In this document: one piece after another, positions 46,439-56,504 of the stretch
Position numbering within the stretch: the first letter of the stretch is position 1
Layout: each line of letters starts with the position of its first letter
Origin: Phlebiopsis flavidoalba
Taxonomy: Eukaryota; Basidiomycota; Agaricomycetes; Polyporales; Phanerochaetaceae
DNA: 64,000 bases
Direction: 5' to 3'
NCBI GenBank assembly: GCA_035772785.1
Contig: JAOCPU010000082.1
Coordinates: 31,241 to 95,240, forward strand
Notes under the pieces: model-generated
What the model was told of the DNA's origin: nothing
Databases searched by the model: none
Seen by the model: only the letters and a program-made list of their open reading frames with translations
Program-made: the position numbers and the translations under genes

Positions 46439-46764
46439 TGTCGGGATCCAGACCGACCGTATCGACTCTTCCGCTCTTTCTTTATCCCGACTTAATTCTC
46501 TCTTTTAATTCACCCGTTTAATTTCTGATTACCTAATACATAACCCCAGAAAATCCATATGTTGCCTACGAAGTTTCCTCTCTGTTTTATCCTGTGTTTG
46601 GCTACTATACAGTTCCAGTTCCTGTCCTGTATATAAGCCTACGAGTACACGTACATGTACCTCACGATTTTCCTGCGTGGAAATCACAGTCCTGATTCCT
46701 GTTCCTTTCGCGTGGGATATCTCTTGTAGCGCCAGTGTGCCCTAATCCGGTCACGAGCGTTACA
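46439..46764 (+). repeat. 3' LTR (326 bp)
   Basis: Begins TGTCGGGATCC and ends GAGCGTTACA, followed by the GCTTA target duplication at 46765-46769. A short purine-rich run (CCGGAGGGCG) precedes it and is the likely polypurine tract. Confidence 0.95.
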
Positions 46765-46769
46765 GCTTA

Positions 46770-47455
46770 CCTAAGCATGATGACGTGGGCGCGCCTACTC
46801 TACAAACTCGAGCAAAAATCACCTGAAAATCCCTGCAGAATTATAACATGGACCGGCAGGGCCGAGTTAGCTCGCTGCGCAATCTCGCAATAATGCTGAT
46901 TTGTTTTCATTATCGTGCGACTGTATGATAATATATACATCTATTCCGTCTATCCTCGAGTCTCTGAAGAAAGGAAAAAGCTAACTAATCGAATTAGGGG
47001 GTTGTCGTTCGTCACAATGGCCACCATGACTGATGTCTGTGTGCCAATCCATGTGCCCAAGCTTGGCCACAGAATCGGGTGAGCACAGTGAGCAGGCTGC
47101 TCGGCGCTGGGTTTAGCATCGCCATATCAAAAAGCAAAATGTGTTCAGTAAGAATAAATAGTTACTAACAGGGCTGTTGCATATGAGCAGAGGCCGCATA
47201 CAGCGAGTCAGGACGAGGCCATGGCTTGGCCGGCCAGAAAGGCCATAATGTGTGGTGTGACGACGTAGCTTGCCATTCTGCCCGACTAGAGAGCGTATAC
47301 AGGGGTGATTAGATACACTCAGAATTATGATGATTTTATCATAAATTAAAGAGAGCAAGTGGATGGACTACATCGCTTTTTTGGTGATTGTCGTCGGAAT
47401 ATCGCCGTTACGCGAACAATTTGTACTTGTTTTTGTTCCGCTGAATTGCTCGCGG
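46770..47455. other. Spacer between the two mobile elements
   Basis: AT-rich, with no supported gene. Confidence 0.4.
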
Positions 47456-47463
47456 AACTCCCT

Positions 47464-47934
47464 CACCTGATCATCCCGTTTGCCGAGCCGTGTTAGCGTC
47501 CGCGTCGCTTTTTGATGACGAGGCTATATGCGACCAGTTCCCGCAGGGATCGCGCTTCCCAACATCTCCTCCAAACCTCTACATATCGTGTAGCCGAGCG
47601 CGCCTTGACAGCCATCAACCGCAAGCCGTGCGGCGTTGCCATTGCCCGCCCGCCCACTGCGCCATCCTTCCTATCTAAGCGCGTCCCGTTCCCACCGTTC
47701 CCACCCGCGATCAGGCGCTCCCCCGCCCTCCGTGCCCCTGCGCCGCCGCCGCCTTCCTGTATTCGCACCCCCTGTAGAAACTGTCGCTTATGTGTGCTAG
47801 TACAGTATGTAGTATAGTAGTCCATCACTAAGAAATAGAGAATGCATGCAAAGAGCTGGGAGCCGAGAAAGCGCCCTGCGCTTGATGCGCCCACGCGCCA
47901 TCAAAAGCGCGCCCCCGCGGTCATCCTTGCTAAG
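47464..47934 (+). repeat. Left terminal inverted repeat
   Basis: Runs from CACCTGATCATCCCG to GGTCATCCTTGCTAAG and pairs with the reverse complement of 49105-49602. The GC-rich coding-like frames inside it appear in both arms and are not considered genes. Confidence 0.9.
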
Positions 47935-49104
47935 CGCGTGACATCATCGCCCACTCACAGTCTTTCTCGCTATCCCCTTCCACTCCTCACGCTCTATTAG
48001 CTATATTCTGTTGCTCCCTTGCTTTTGATATCTCCATCTACACATACAACCCTGTTTTGAACCTTACCCTACCGCTCAATTGCTATTTAATCATAATTTT
48101 CCTACCGGCATTCTTTTTTTCCGGCATTAATGTTTAGGCACATAGACACTCTAAACTACAGTGGTATATTCCTATCACTCGCTCGCATCAAACGTGCCTG
48201 TTACATCTGCCCGATAGTCAAGATCTCTGTTCGATCTTGTGGGCGCCTAGCGCGAGAAAACGGTCAAATCGCCAGGGAACATGGTTAGCAGCCAATCGGG
48301 AGGTAAAACTAGATATACCATCGTAATCAGAAACCACAAAAACCCTAGGAAACGAACTCTCAATATCCTAGAACCGCGTGTATCCGCTGTGGTGCTCAAG
48401 TCCAGCCTAAACATGCTTTACAAGCTTGCTGGGGAACATCAAAGCACGGTACCCGAGTGAGCACAAGGTTACCCGAGTCATTCTAAGAATAATATTCTTT
48501 TCGTAAATGAGATATGTTTACATACTCGAGAACACCTCACTGCTTCCTTTCTATGGTTAAATAATGCGATATATCGAACAGAATGTATATAAAACCATGC
48601 AGCTTTTGACCACTTTTGTGCGCATTTGGCACTTCTTCACTGTCATTCTCCATGAGCAGCGGCGGAATCATCACCAAAAAGCTATAATAAACGCTTCCGA
48701 TGATGCTGGGAGTATTGTTATTATGATAAATATGCGCTAAACTCTTTACAAATGTGTGTATTTTGCGCTGAGGGGGTTACACTCTCTCATGCTTGACTAT
48801 GTAAGATAAGCCGGTTCACAGCTCCTACCTCAGGCTGGTGAAGTATCAGACACATCCAGCATTCTGATGAGATATTGAGGAGTGTATACTATATAAACTA
48901 CACCGCTACTCAGGCTCCCACTGTACTACTGTCCTTAGATTGATTAGTTACATTTGTTTACCATACATACAGCGGCACAGATGCCCCTGTGTTGATTAAG
49001 AGTGTGGGTGGCATAATGTATTATCTACAGAGATCCTCATATACCGTATAATTAAAGAGAGGGAGACGGCGGGGAGGATAAAGGTGACTGATAGCGTCGC
49101 TCGA

Positions 49105-49602
49105 CTTAGCAAGGATGACCGCGGGGGCGCGCTTTTGATGGCGCGTGGGGCGCATCAAGCGCAGGGCGGCTTTCTTTTGATCTCGGCTCCCAGCTCTTTG
49201 CATGCATTCTCTATTTCTTAGTGATGGACTACTTACTACATACTGTACTAGCACACATAAGCGACAGTTTCTACACGGGGTGCGAATACAGGAAGGCGGC
49301 GGCGGCGCAGGGGGCACGGAGGGCGGGGAGCGCGCCTGATCGCGGGTGGGAACGGTGGGAACGGGACGCGCTTTAGATAGGAAGGATGGCGCAGTGGGCG
49401 GGCGGGCAATGGCAACGCCCGCACGGCTTGCGGTTGTGATGGCTGTCAAGGTCGCGCTCGTGGGCTACACGATATATATGTAGAGGTTTTGGAGGAGATG
49501 TTGGGAAGCGCGATCCCTGCGGGAACTGGGTCGCCATATAGCCTCGTCATCAAAAAGCGACGCGGACGCTAACAACGGCTCGGCAAACGGGATGATCAGG
49601 TG
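49105..49602 (-). repeat. Right terminal inverted repeat
   Basis: Reverse-complement partner of 47464-47934. Differences are mainly one- to few-base indels, plus a short insertion (TCAAAAG near 49175-49185) relative to the left arm. Confidence 0.9.
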
Positions 49603-49610
49603 AACTCCCT

Positions 49611-50018
49611 AATGTATGCTCGCTTCGCTCGCAAACAACGGAGAGAATTTGCAAACTTTTTTTTTGTTTTCAGACCAAGCTCAAAGCATCGATGAGAGGA
49701 CGCCTGGGATTGCTAGTGATCCGTAGGCTCAGAATGTTGATCACACGCTTGGGTTCGGACGAATATCAATTCTCGAGAATAAATGGAACTAATAATTTTT
49801 ACAACATGGCTACAGTAAAACTAGAGGGAATGATGAAACGCAGGACATATCTCGGCAGACTTGGGCGCGACGAAAGGCGTCCCACCTCTCTACTGAAGGT
49901 CTCAGTTATGCCCCGTCCTTGCACACCCGGAATGGCAGCTACGCCATACTCACCTCACTCCACGGTTGGGGGACCATCCGTAAATCATCACCGCCTAGTC
50001 TGAGAGCTCGAGCCGCCA
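49611..50018. other. Intergenic, nothing recognisable
   Basis: A 104-codon plus-strand frame (49692-50003) has no recognisable content. Confidence 0.3.
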
Positions 50019-50219
50019 TCATGCTTCGGATTGGCGGGACGGCCTAGGACCTTTCATCGGATTCCCAGGGCAGTTGTGGCTCGCTCCCTTCTTGACCTCT
50101 TGATGGCAGATGGAGCATTTGGTAATGTGGCCGTGGGGTCCCTGGGCAGAAGCCGTCAGCGAGATGGATTTCGAGACTTTGGTGTTGGTACGCACACGTT
50201 TCCAGCCTTTGTGTGAAGC
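50019..50219 (-). CDS. Small ORF with CX2CX9HXC end (family member B), 5' exon unknown
   Basis: An open frame of 66 codons preceded by a stop and lacking a Met. A likely acceptor (TCTGCCCAG) puts the exon border at 50141. The exon reads GPHGHITKCSICHQEVKKGA, then SHNCPGNPMKGPRPSRQSEA, with TGA at 50019-50021. The basic residues and the Cys-x2-Cys...His-x-Cys-Pro end recall members at 14.2 and 29.3 kb. A TATA box (TATAAATA, reverse strand) lies at 50418-50425, so a spliced gene with a 5' exon between about 50220 and 50400 is plausible. The start codon could not be assigned. Confidence 0.35.
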   Translation of the reverse strand, partial: ASHKGWKRVRTNTKVSKSISLTASAQGPHGHITKCSICHQEVKKGASHNCPGNPMKGPRPSRQSEA

Positions 50220-50417
50220 TTAGTGGTGTTGGTTAAGGGTAATGAGAAAGTGGATTTGTTGAGGAGGTATATGGTGTTGCGAGGGCTGTTGCGAGTAGAT
50301 GTATCAGGATGCTAGTAATGACACCAAAGGCTGAACCCTGTCGTACTTTGTATATGAACTGTTTGAGGATGCTAGAGTGTTGTTGCTCGAGGGCAGAAAC
50401 ATAGCTGGAGCGTCTTG

Positions 50418-50425
50418 TATTTATA
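50418..50425 (-). promoter_or_regulatory. TATA box upstream of small ORF B
   Basis: TATAAATA on the minus strand, about 280 bp upstream of the conserved exon. Confidence 0.35.
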
Positions 50426-50439
50426 CCTAGAGACCACCC

Positions 50440-51220
50440 TCTGCTCATTCTCGCCCATGACAGCCAGTCGCCACAATCGCATACAACCAGCCGCCACGCT
50501 AGAGCGCACCCGACTTGGCACAGAAAATCGCGGCTGTAAAGACACGCTCAACCAGTCGCCACCACTCTTCGAGAAAGGACATATTTGCGAGCATTGACGT
50601 CGCTGCGTAAGTCGCAAGTAAAGACCGTAAGCGTGGAGGCGGGACAAACCGTGCCTTCCGACGGGAGGGAGAGGTGACGCGTCGCGCGACGCCACAAATT
50701 CCTCCAACCCTTTTTTTCGGGCAACAAGTAAATCAGTACAGCATCATCATGTTTTCGAGTCATGACTTACCGCCTTCCGAGTACGTTGAGTCTCGTGAAC
50801 GCGAGTGTCGTGAGTGATTAAAGGGAGAATAATTTCACCGGACAGCCGATGGCGCACTAGAAGAGTGTACCATCGAGACCGAAAAAGGGTATACGAAATT
50901 TCTATTGTTTTGCCGATCGTCTGTGCGACCTACAAGGGTATACATGAAGAGGGTCGCAGAGAGGTTGTGGCGAGAAATGCAGGAGTGAACAGTCATAATA
51001 TCTGAGTTAACCTCCAGCACACAAGCGAAGCACGAGATTAAGGATGGTGAATGTGGCGGACGTTGCACCGGGGTATCAATAGAAGCTGTGCGTGTAACCA
51101 AAACACTGTAGCGTTGCATCAGTGTGCGTGAAATGAAGGTCATAACTTGAAGAACTCACTGTGTCATAGCCAAGTGGTCCGGGAAAAGCAAGCTTTGCAC
51201 CAGTGTGGCAAGGCATTCGG
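50440..51220. other. Intergenic, nothing recognisable
   Basis: Short frames on both strands, without family resemblance. Confidence 0.35.
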
Positions 51221-51229
51221 TGCAGATTA

Positions 51230-53816
51230 CGTTCTACTAATACATACACTAGTGATGTATAAACTCGCACCTCGCTCCACACTCATCCATCCATGCCACC
51301 ATCCGATCCAACCATCCAAATCGCTCGGAACAAACAGCACCCTCACCTCACCCCCTCGTCTCGCGCCCCCGCTTCTCATCCACCACCGCGCGCATCCAAA
51401 GCAGGCGCACCGCCAGCCGCTCGAGCATATCCTCCCACCCCGGGCTCGCGGGCGCGCAATGGACTCGGCGCATCGAACGTGATCTGGCAGCTCTGACGTC
51501 GGGAAGCGGAACAGACCGGGTGTCGATGGCGATACCCGCAGCGTTGTGCCCTCGCCGGCGTGAGGTGCCCCGATGGCGCCGCGGCGGGCGTGTGCACGGG
51601 GAGCGCGTAGCGCAATTTCAGCGCCCTGGAGTGAGAGTCTCAGAACGTGTATGAGGGGTTGGGGAGAGAAAGGGGACGCACGCAGCCCAGAGCCGGAGGT
51701 TGTGTCCGTGCGGCGGAACGTCCTAGCCCTTGCGCGTGCGCTTCCGCCGTCGGCCGCGTCGGGCGGCGCGGCCTGCGCCTCGAGCTCGAGCGCGTGGCGA
51801 TGTCGTGGATCGCGTCCTTGTGAGCCGTAGCCCCACGGCTGCGCGAGCGGGCGCATAACGGCGGTGCGTTTGTACGTCGACGCAGAGCAGCTCTGGCCCG
51901 ACGAGAGCGCGTGCAGCATCGCGCCGCGGTCGGGGGGCGCCGGCGGAGGAGGTGGGATGGAGGGTGCGGGACCGGAGTAGCAACAACTGTGGCAGTTGTC
52001 GCCAGTGCGGTGCGGGGTGACGGGGGGGCAGCGAGTGGCGACGGCGGTGACCAGGTCGTGGGGTGCAGCAGCTGCCGCGCAGTGAGGGGGGGGTGTCCCG
52101 GTGTCTCTATGTCGTCCATGCCGTCCAATCAGCGCGCGCGATCGGCTGGCACATCAGCGTGCGATCGGGATCGTGATTGCACTCACCGAGATCGTCGGAC
52201 TCGAAGAGGTTCCGCTTCGCCCAGTCGGGGAGCCAACCTCGTCGTCTATGCTCTCTCTGCCTCGGACAGGTCCTGGTGCCCTCCTCTGGCTCGCTTCTTC
52301 AGTCAGGACTACCATCCCCCGCATCGCGTCCAGCATGCCGGTTGACACGACGCGTCGATTTGATTGTTTTGCCTCTGTGAGCACAGCATCCCCCGCGCTG
52401 ACCCTCCGCCCCTTACTCCTCTTCTCCTTTTCCGCCTTTTCTCGCTCCGCGCACACACCCACTCCCCTCTTGTCGTCCTTCCGCCCACCAAACAAAACCT
52501 CATCCACCGCGTCCCAGATACCTCGCCACGACATCCCGCTCCTTCGCGAGACTCCTCCTCACGCGTCACGTCCTGTCGATACAGCCACCCGCCACCAAGC
52601 ACAAGCCGCTCGTCCCACCGCTCCCGCTTCTCGCGTTCTTGTTCGCTTAGCTGGTTCAGATCAAAGTCGTCCTCGTCTTCCCATACCGGCACGGGCCCAT
52701 GGCGACCCCCGACATGGACGTACGATATCGAGACGGGGGCGTCGTCGCCCAGAAAGTCGGGCGACGTTTCGCGCGCGAGGCGCTGCTGGCCGCCGGAGCC
52801 AGAGCCAGAGCCGGACCCCGAGCCGGACGCGGAGGACGAGGAGAGGCTCTGGGAGGACGTGCTGCCGGAGACGGAGAGCGCCTCGGCTGGGTCGCCATGG
52901 TCGCTCTGCGCGTCATACGCGTCGTCAGAGAGCGGGAGGCGCGCGGCCTCTTCGACGGCGCGCAGAACTGTGAGTACCTCGAGTGCGCTGCGTCGGATGC
53001 GGCTGAGTGGGTCTGCGGGCGCGTCGGGGCTGCGATGCCTGTCGCGGGGTGGGCGGCGCGCGCCTGGAAAGCACGGGTGTGCGGAATTTGGAACTGTCGT
53101 AGTCGATTGGACTGGTGTGGGGCCGTCGTCGGTGAGGGAGAGCAAATAGTTGCGCACGGGAGCGCACGGCGTGGGGTCGTCGTGCGCAGAACGTCGAGCA
53201 CATCGACGTGCGGCGTGCCCTTGCCCCCATGTGCCGTCGGGCACGCTGATGGTGGTCCGACTGCGTCACGCCGGACAGCCACCCACGCCTGCTCGACCGC
53301 GCCGAGGTCTTCGATGACGACGGGGGCGGAGGTTCTCCGGTCGACCTCGTATGTCTTCACGTGCAGGCGAGATGATCACGGGGTGGACGAGTTCTGCGGC
53401 ACGACCGGGGGAAGTACTTGCTGGAGGGCAGCTGGGATACTCTGGCATCGGGATAAAAAACCGAGTGCGACCATGACGGTGCGTGGCCGGTCTTGACGGT
53501 GAGTGCCGGGGGGGGTGTCCGAGTGGCGGGCAGCCGATCCCTGTTGTTTGGGCTTGTTTCGAAGGGCTGCGCGATGTCAATCGGGGCGTGGCGAGGCACG
53601 GAGGCGTGATGACGTAAAGACGCGACGCACACTCACCTTTGTCTCCGCCGCGATTGCCTGCGCCTTCGTGAAGTAGAGCTGGCAGGTGCTCGATGCTCCC
53701 GAGGCGCCAATTTGACGCTGACTCTTGGCATTGGCGCGCTGTGGCATGGGACCTGCGCTGCGGTGCTTTTGTTGAGTGAACTTTGGACTTCGTGGGCTTT
53801 TGTTCGTCGAGTTCAT
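51230..53816 (-). CDS. Conserved fungal-type protein of unknown function
   Basis: A very GC-rich multi-exon gene. A start at 53816 gives MNSTNKSPRSPKFTQQKHRS and then TCQLYFTKAQAIAAETK before an intron. After a frame-broken exon (TYEVDRRTSAPVVIEDLGAV at about 53280-53355) comes the longest open frame, 52309-53244. It holds VRNYLLSLTDDGPTP, RIRRSALEVLTVLRAVEEAA, a Gly-Ser repeat tract and SISYVHVGGRHGPVPVWEDE, then DDFDLNQLSEQEREKRERWD and LVLGGGWLYRQDV. Next are YLDAVDEVLFGGRK-like text, RRVVSTGMLDAMRGMVV and PDWAKRNLFESDDL (about 52190-52235). Toward the C-terminus come ALSSGQ, PWGY and FRRTD, then LRYALPV, in several frames. It resembles conserved hypothetical proteins, but I cannot name a function. 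The very acidic and Ser-rich centre suggests an intracellular scaffold or regulator; this is inference only. Confidence 0.6.
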
Positions 53817-55850
53817 GGTAGCGGTAGTTAGTTACTCTAACCCTTCGCGGACAACTCACCGCGGCTGGCAGACTGGCGCGCGGGGCGGCGGGGAGCTGGT
53901 CTTGGGACACGGAATCGTCGCGAGTGAGGGAGAAGGATCCATTGGCTTTTATAGCGACTGCGTCGGCGGCTTGGCCCAAGAGGGTATAGCGAGCAGACCA
54001 GGACAGACGTGAGACTGAGGAGGACGAGCTAGGGCACAAGATTTTGGGCTGTGCCCCCCGGTTGGTTGCTACTGATCTTAATCAATGATATTCTGCCCAT
54101 CTGATTGGTCACGCTTGTTTGTAGGCGCATGTGTGCCCCGCCCCGAACATCTCTCCTCTTGCCACGTACTACGCGCACGCCCTGTGGGAGTCTTTCGTTT
54201 CTCACACTTTCATGTCGTTGGGGCATCGGGACTGTTTGGTGGCAATATCCAAAAGTAAACGCGACTACAACACATCACACCAGACCCAGTCCGACTACTT
54301 CGGGACGCTCGACGCTCGGGATTGAGAGCTCACGTAGCATTCCAACCGGATCCAACTTCGCAAAAAGTATTGTTGTCGTAAGCCGTGTGTCTTAGTCGTC
54401 TCTTGCGAATCACCCATACAAGTTCTCCAAGGCTGAAGAAATTGTCATCCCACATGCAACGATATGTCATAGTGCTCAAGGAAGCTCTCTCGTACCGGTA
54501 AATTCTCCGTAGAGCCGAGATTAGGATGCGAGGTTTTGAAAGTCTGCAGGCCTGTAATTTGCTCTACGAGCAATGATAATTTGCGAACGGTTGAACAGCT
54601 GACGACTAACTTGACCCGTGTATGTTGGGGACTTTTTGTTTTCGCGTATTAAGGAAGTCTATGGTTTGACAGAAAGTGAGCAATCGTTTAGTGACTATCT
54701 TTCTTCAACAAAATGACGGCCCATTATGGAGCTCTGGCGTCGACACCAGGAAACTCCCGATATTTGCACGGGAACCGTAATTGATGCGTGCGCAGTCGGC
54801 ACGCATTTTGATAGCAATCCAGACCCTATGCTGGCTAATGCTGGCTTCTTCGTATTGCTGGAGCTGCTCATTTTCACTTGCTGCGTGAACCAACATATTA
54901 TTCACGAAGTTTTAGGGACGTGTCATTATGTCGTACCGTAAGACAGAGAGCATGAGTCCGAGTTGTGTTTCTACAGAGCGAGTGCGCTCCTCATAGTCTC
55001 TTGTCGAACAAAGGGAAAGAAACACTAGCTTTAGCATTCACCTGCCAATGTGCCCTGGTACGTAACTGATGATGGCTCCCACAGCCGTTTTTTTAGAATT
55101 AAGTGATGTCCGTTTCCGGACAAACTAGGTTATATTTGTCCTAGGCAGGGAGGATATCTTGGGGACTCGTGTTATGTTATAAGCCTTCCAATGCCCAGTG
55201 TCTTGTCATCGCGATACTTCTGTCACATTCACCGACCTCTTTGGACAAGTCCGAACAGACAGCCCACTATCCAAGTTTTACTCTGAAGGTTCCTGCATGA
55301 CAGCGGGCTTACCGTAAACGTCATTCTCCTGCCATATTCCACTGTTCGCTTCTCATATTCTCCTACAGCTCTCAGGCTCTGGGAAGGCCTCAAAACTCGT
55401 GCAAGCTATGTTTTGGACAGCCCCACCCTTTACGGACTCTTGGTGCGCGACCTCATTATATGGTACCAGAGAAATGACCTCGGACTCAGGGCTAGGCAGA
55501 AAAATCCAAGAAACGTCCCGCGTCCCATCGTGTGAGATCTGTTGGCGGTAAGAACGCCAACGATTAGTATCTTTCATTGATTCTCCAAATCTTGAAGCTT
55601 GAATAATTAGGAACGGGCCGCATCGTTTTTCCAGAGAGAGTTTCTATGAGCTAGTAGGTAAGGGTCTTACCATAAAACTGAAACGTTGGTATTGCAATGG
55701 AAAGTGGGGGAAGCATCCCTATTCCAATTCTATCTATCCAGGTCCATCATTTGGTTCCCAGTCCTAGCAACCTCCAACACCTATTCTCACGTCACGTAAG
55801 AAATTCCTTGAGAGTGTAGCGAAGGTCTAGAGAAATTAGCGGTGAGTACT
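53817..55850. other. Gene-poor stretch
   Basis: Only short, non-conserved frames on both strands, with no promoter-plus-ORF arrangement recognised. Confidence 0.35.
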
Positions 55851-55959
55851 AATGAATCTGGGCCCCAGCAACGCTGTGTATTGTTTGCGTGGTGTCACAG
55901 TACTACACGTGAAGAAGGTTCCTACGGACAATATACAGGTCGCGCTCCAGTTCATCTGC

Positions 55960-55966
55960 TATAAAT
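55960..55966 (+). promoter_or_regulatory. TATA box of candidate gene at 56.03 kb
   Basis: TATAAAT followed by a CA-rich leader (CTCACTCACCCCAGACC) 71 bp before an ATG at 56031. Confidence 0.4.
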
Positions 55967-56030
55967 CCCCAGTGGTGTCACGGCCACAACCCCTTCTTAT
56001 CCCCTGCCTCACTCACCCCAGACCGAGCAT

Positions 56031-56504
56031 GCCTTTCTCCAGCAGACAATTTCTTCAGCAGCGACATGAATTCCTACACTTTGGCATCCTCCAGTTTAAA
56101 TACGCAATCTCCACCCCTAGACCTGCTATTTCAGTCCCTCTCCATCTCCATCGACTCTGCTTCAGACAGATTCTACTCTACCAATACAGAGGTAGTATAC
56201 GAGGACCGGGGGGGACCGACAGCGATTTCGGGCGCGAAACGTATCGGCCCACGTTCACAAAGGTGGCACTTTGCAGCCCTGTCGCATAGACACTTGGGGT
56301 TGTTTTCCCAAAGGTTTTCACAAAGGTTATACCTTCATCCATCCGGGGATGGTTGTGAATGCCCCTCAGACAACCAGGACACAGTACGAAACGGCACCAA
56401 AGATGTGCCTTGCCATCACTATGCGACAAAAGAGAAACCAGCGAAAGAAGTCCCAGAGGCTGCTTGAGCCTCTCAAGGAGCTCCCCGAGGAGACGGAGAT
56501 ATAA
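56031..56504 (+). CDS. Candidate small gene, unidentified
   Basis: Supported mainly by the TATA box and CA-rich leader. Two ATGs are possible: 56031 in one frame, and 56066 in another (133 residues, MNSYTLASSSLNTQSPPLDL, then YLHPSGDGCECPSDNQDTV and VPCHHYATKEKP). An overlapping third frame is open to 56504. No family recognised, and the correct frame is uncertain because of likely indels. Confidence 0.3.

Larger units (their letters stand above)
36653..46764 (+). mobile_element. Ty3/Gypsy LTR retrotransposon, complete, 10.1 kb
   Basis: Bounded by two nearly identical LTRs that start TG and end CA, with 5-bp GCTTA duplications outside. The internal order gag (with zinc knuckle), protease, reverse transcriptase, RNase H, integrase is that of Ty3/Gypsy (Metaviridae). 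A chromodomain-like segment after the integrase suggests a chromovirus-type element. An additional ORF lies between pol and the 3' LTR. The body is GC-rich compared with its flanks. gag-pol is broken by many single-base indels, so no full polyprotein reads through as given. The bases directly after the 5' LTR (GTTTTTGAACACCAG) do not begin with the TGG expected for a tRNA primer-binding site. Confidence 0.95.
47464..49602. mobile_element. Non-autonomous DNA transposon with long terminal inverted repeats
   Basis: A 2139-bp unit flanked by an 8-bp direct repeat AACTCCCT (47456-47463 and 49603-49610). It begins CACCTGATCATCCC and ends GGGATGATCAGGTG. Each end is a GC-rich inverted repeat of about 471-498 bp, near-identical apart from indels. 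The 1.17-kb centre (47935-49104) is AT-rich and has no transposase-like ORF, so the element is non-autonomous. Length of duplication and repeats fit hAT, Mutator-like or Kyakuja/Dileera/Zisupton classes; sequence alone does not decide. The duplication could be read as 9 bp (GAACTCCCT), which would favour Mutator-like. Confidence 0.88.

Noticed and set aside
47493..47894. 133-codon minus-strand ORF and its counterpart at 49021-49449
   Set aside because: Both lie in the GC-rich terminal inverted repeats. The frames are open on either strand because of base composition and have no domain.
52101..53496. Long plus-strand ORFs (290, 261 and 265 codons)
   Set aside because: They are antisense shadows of the GC-rich conserved gene on the minus strand, which has the protein-like composition and motif blocks.
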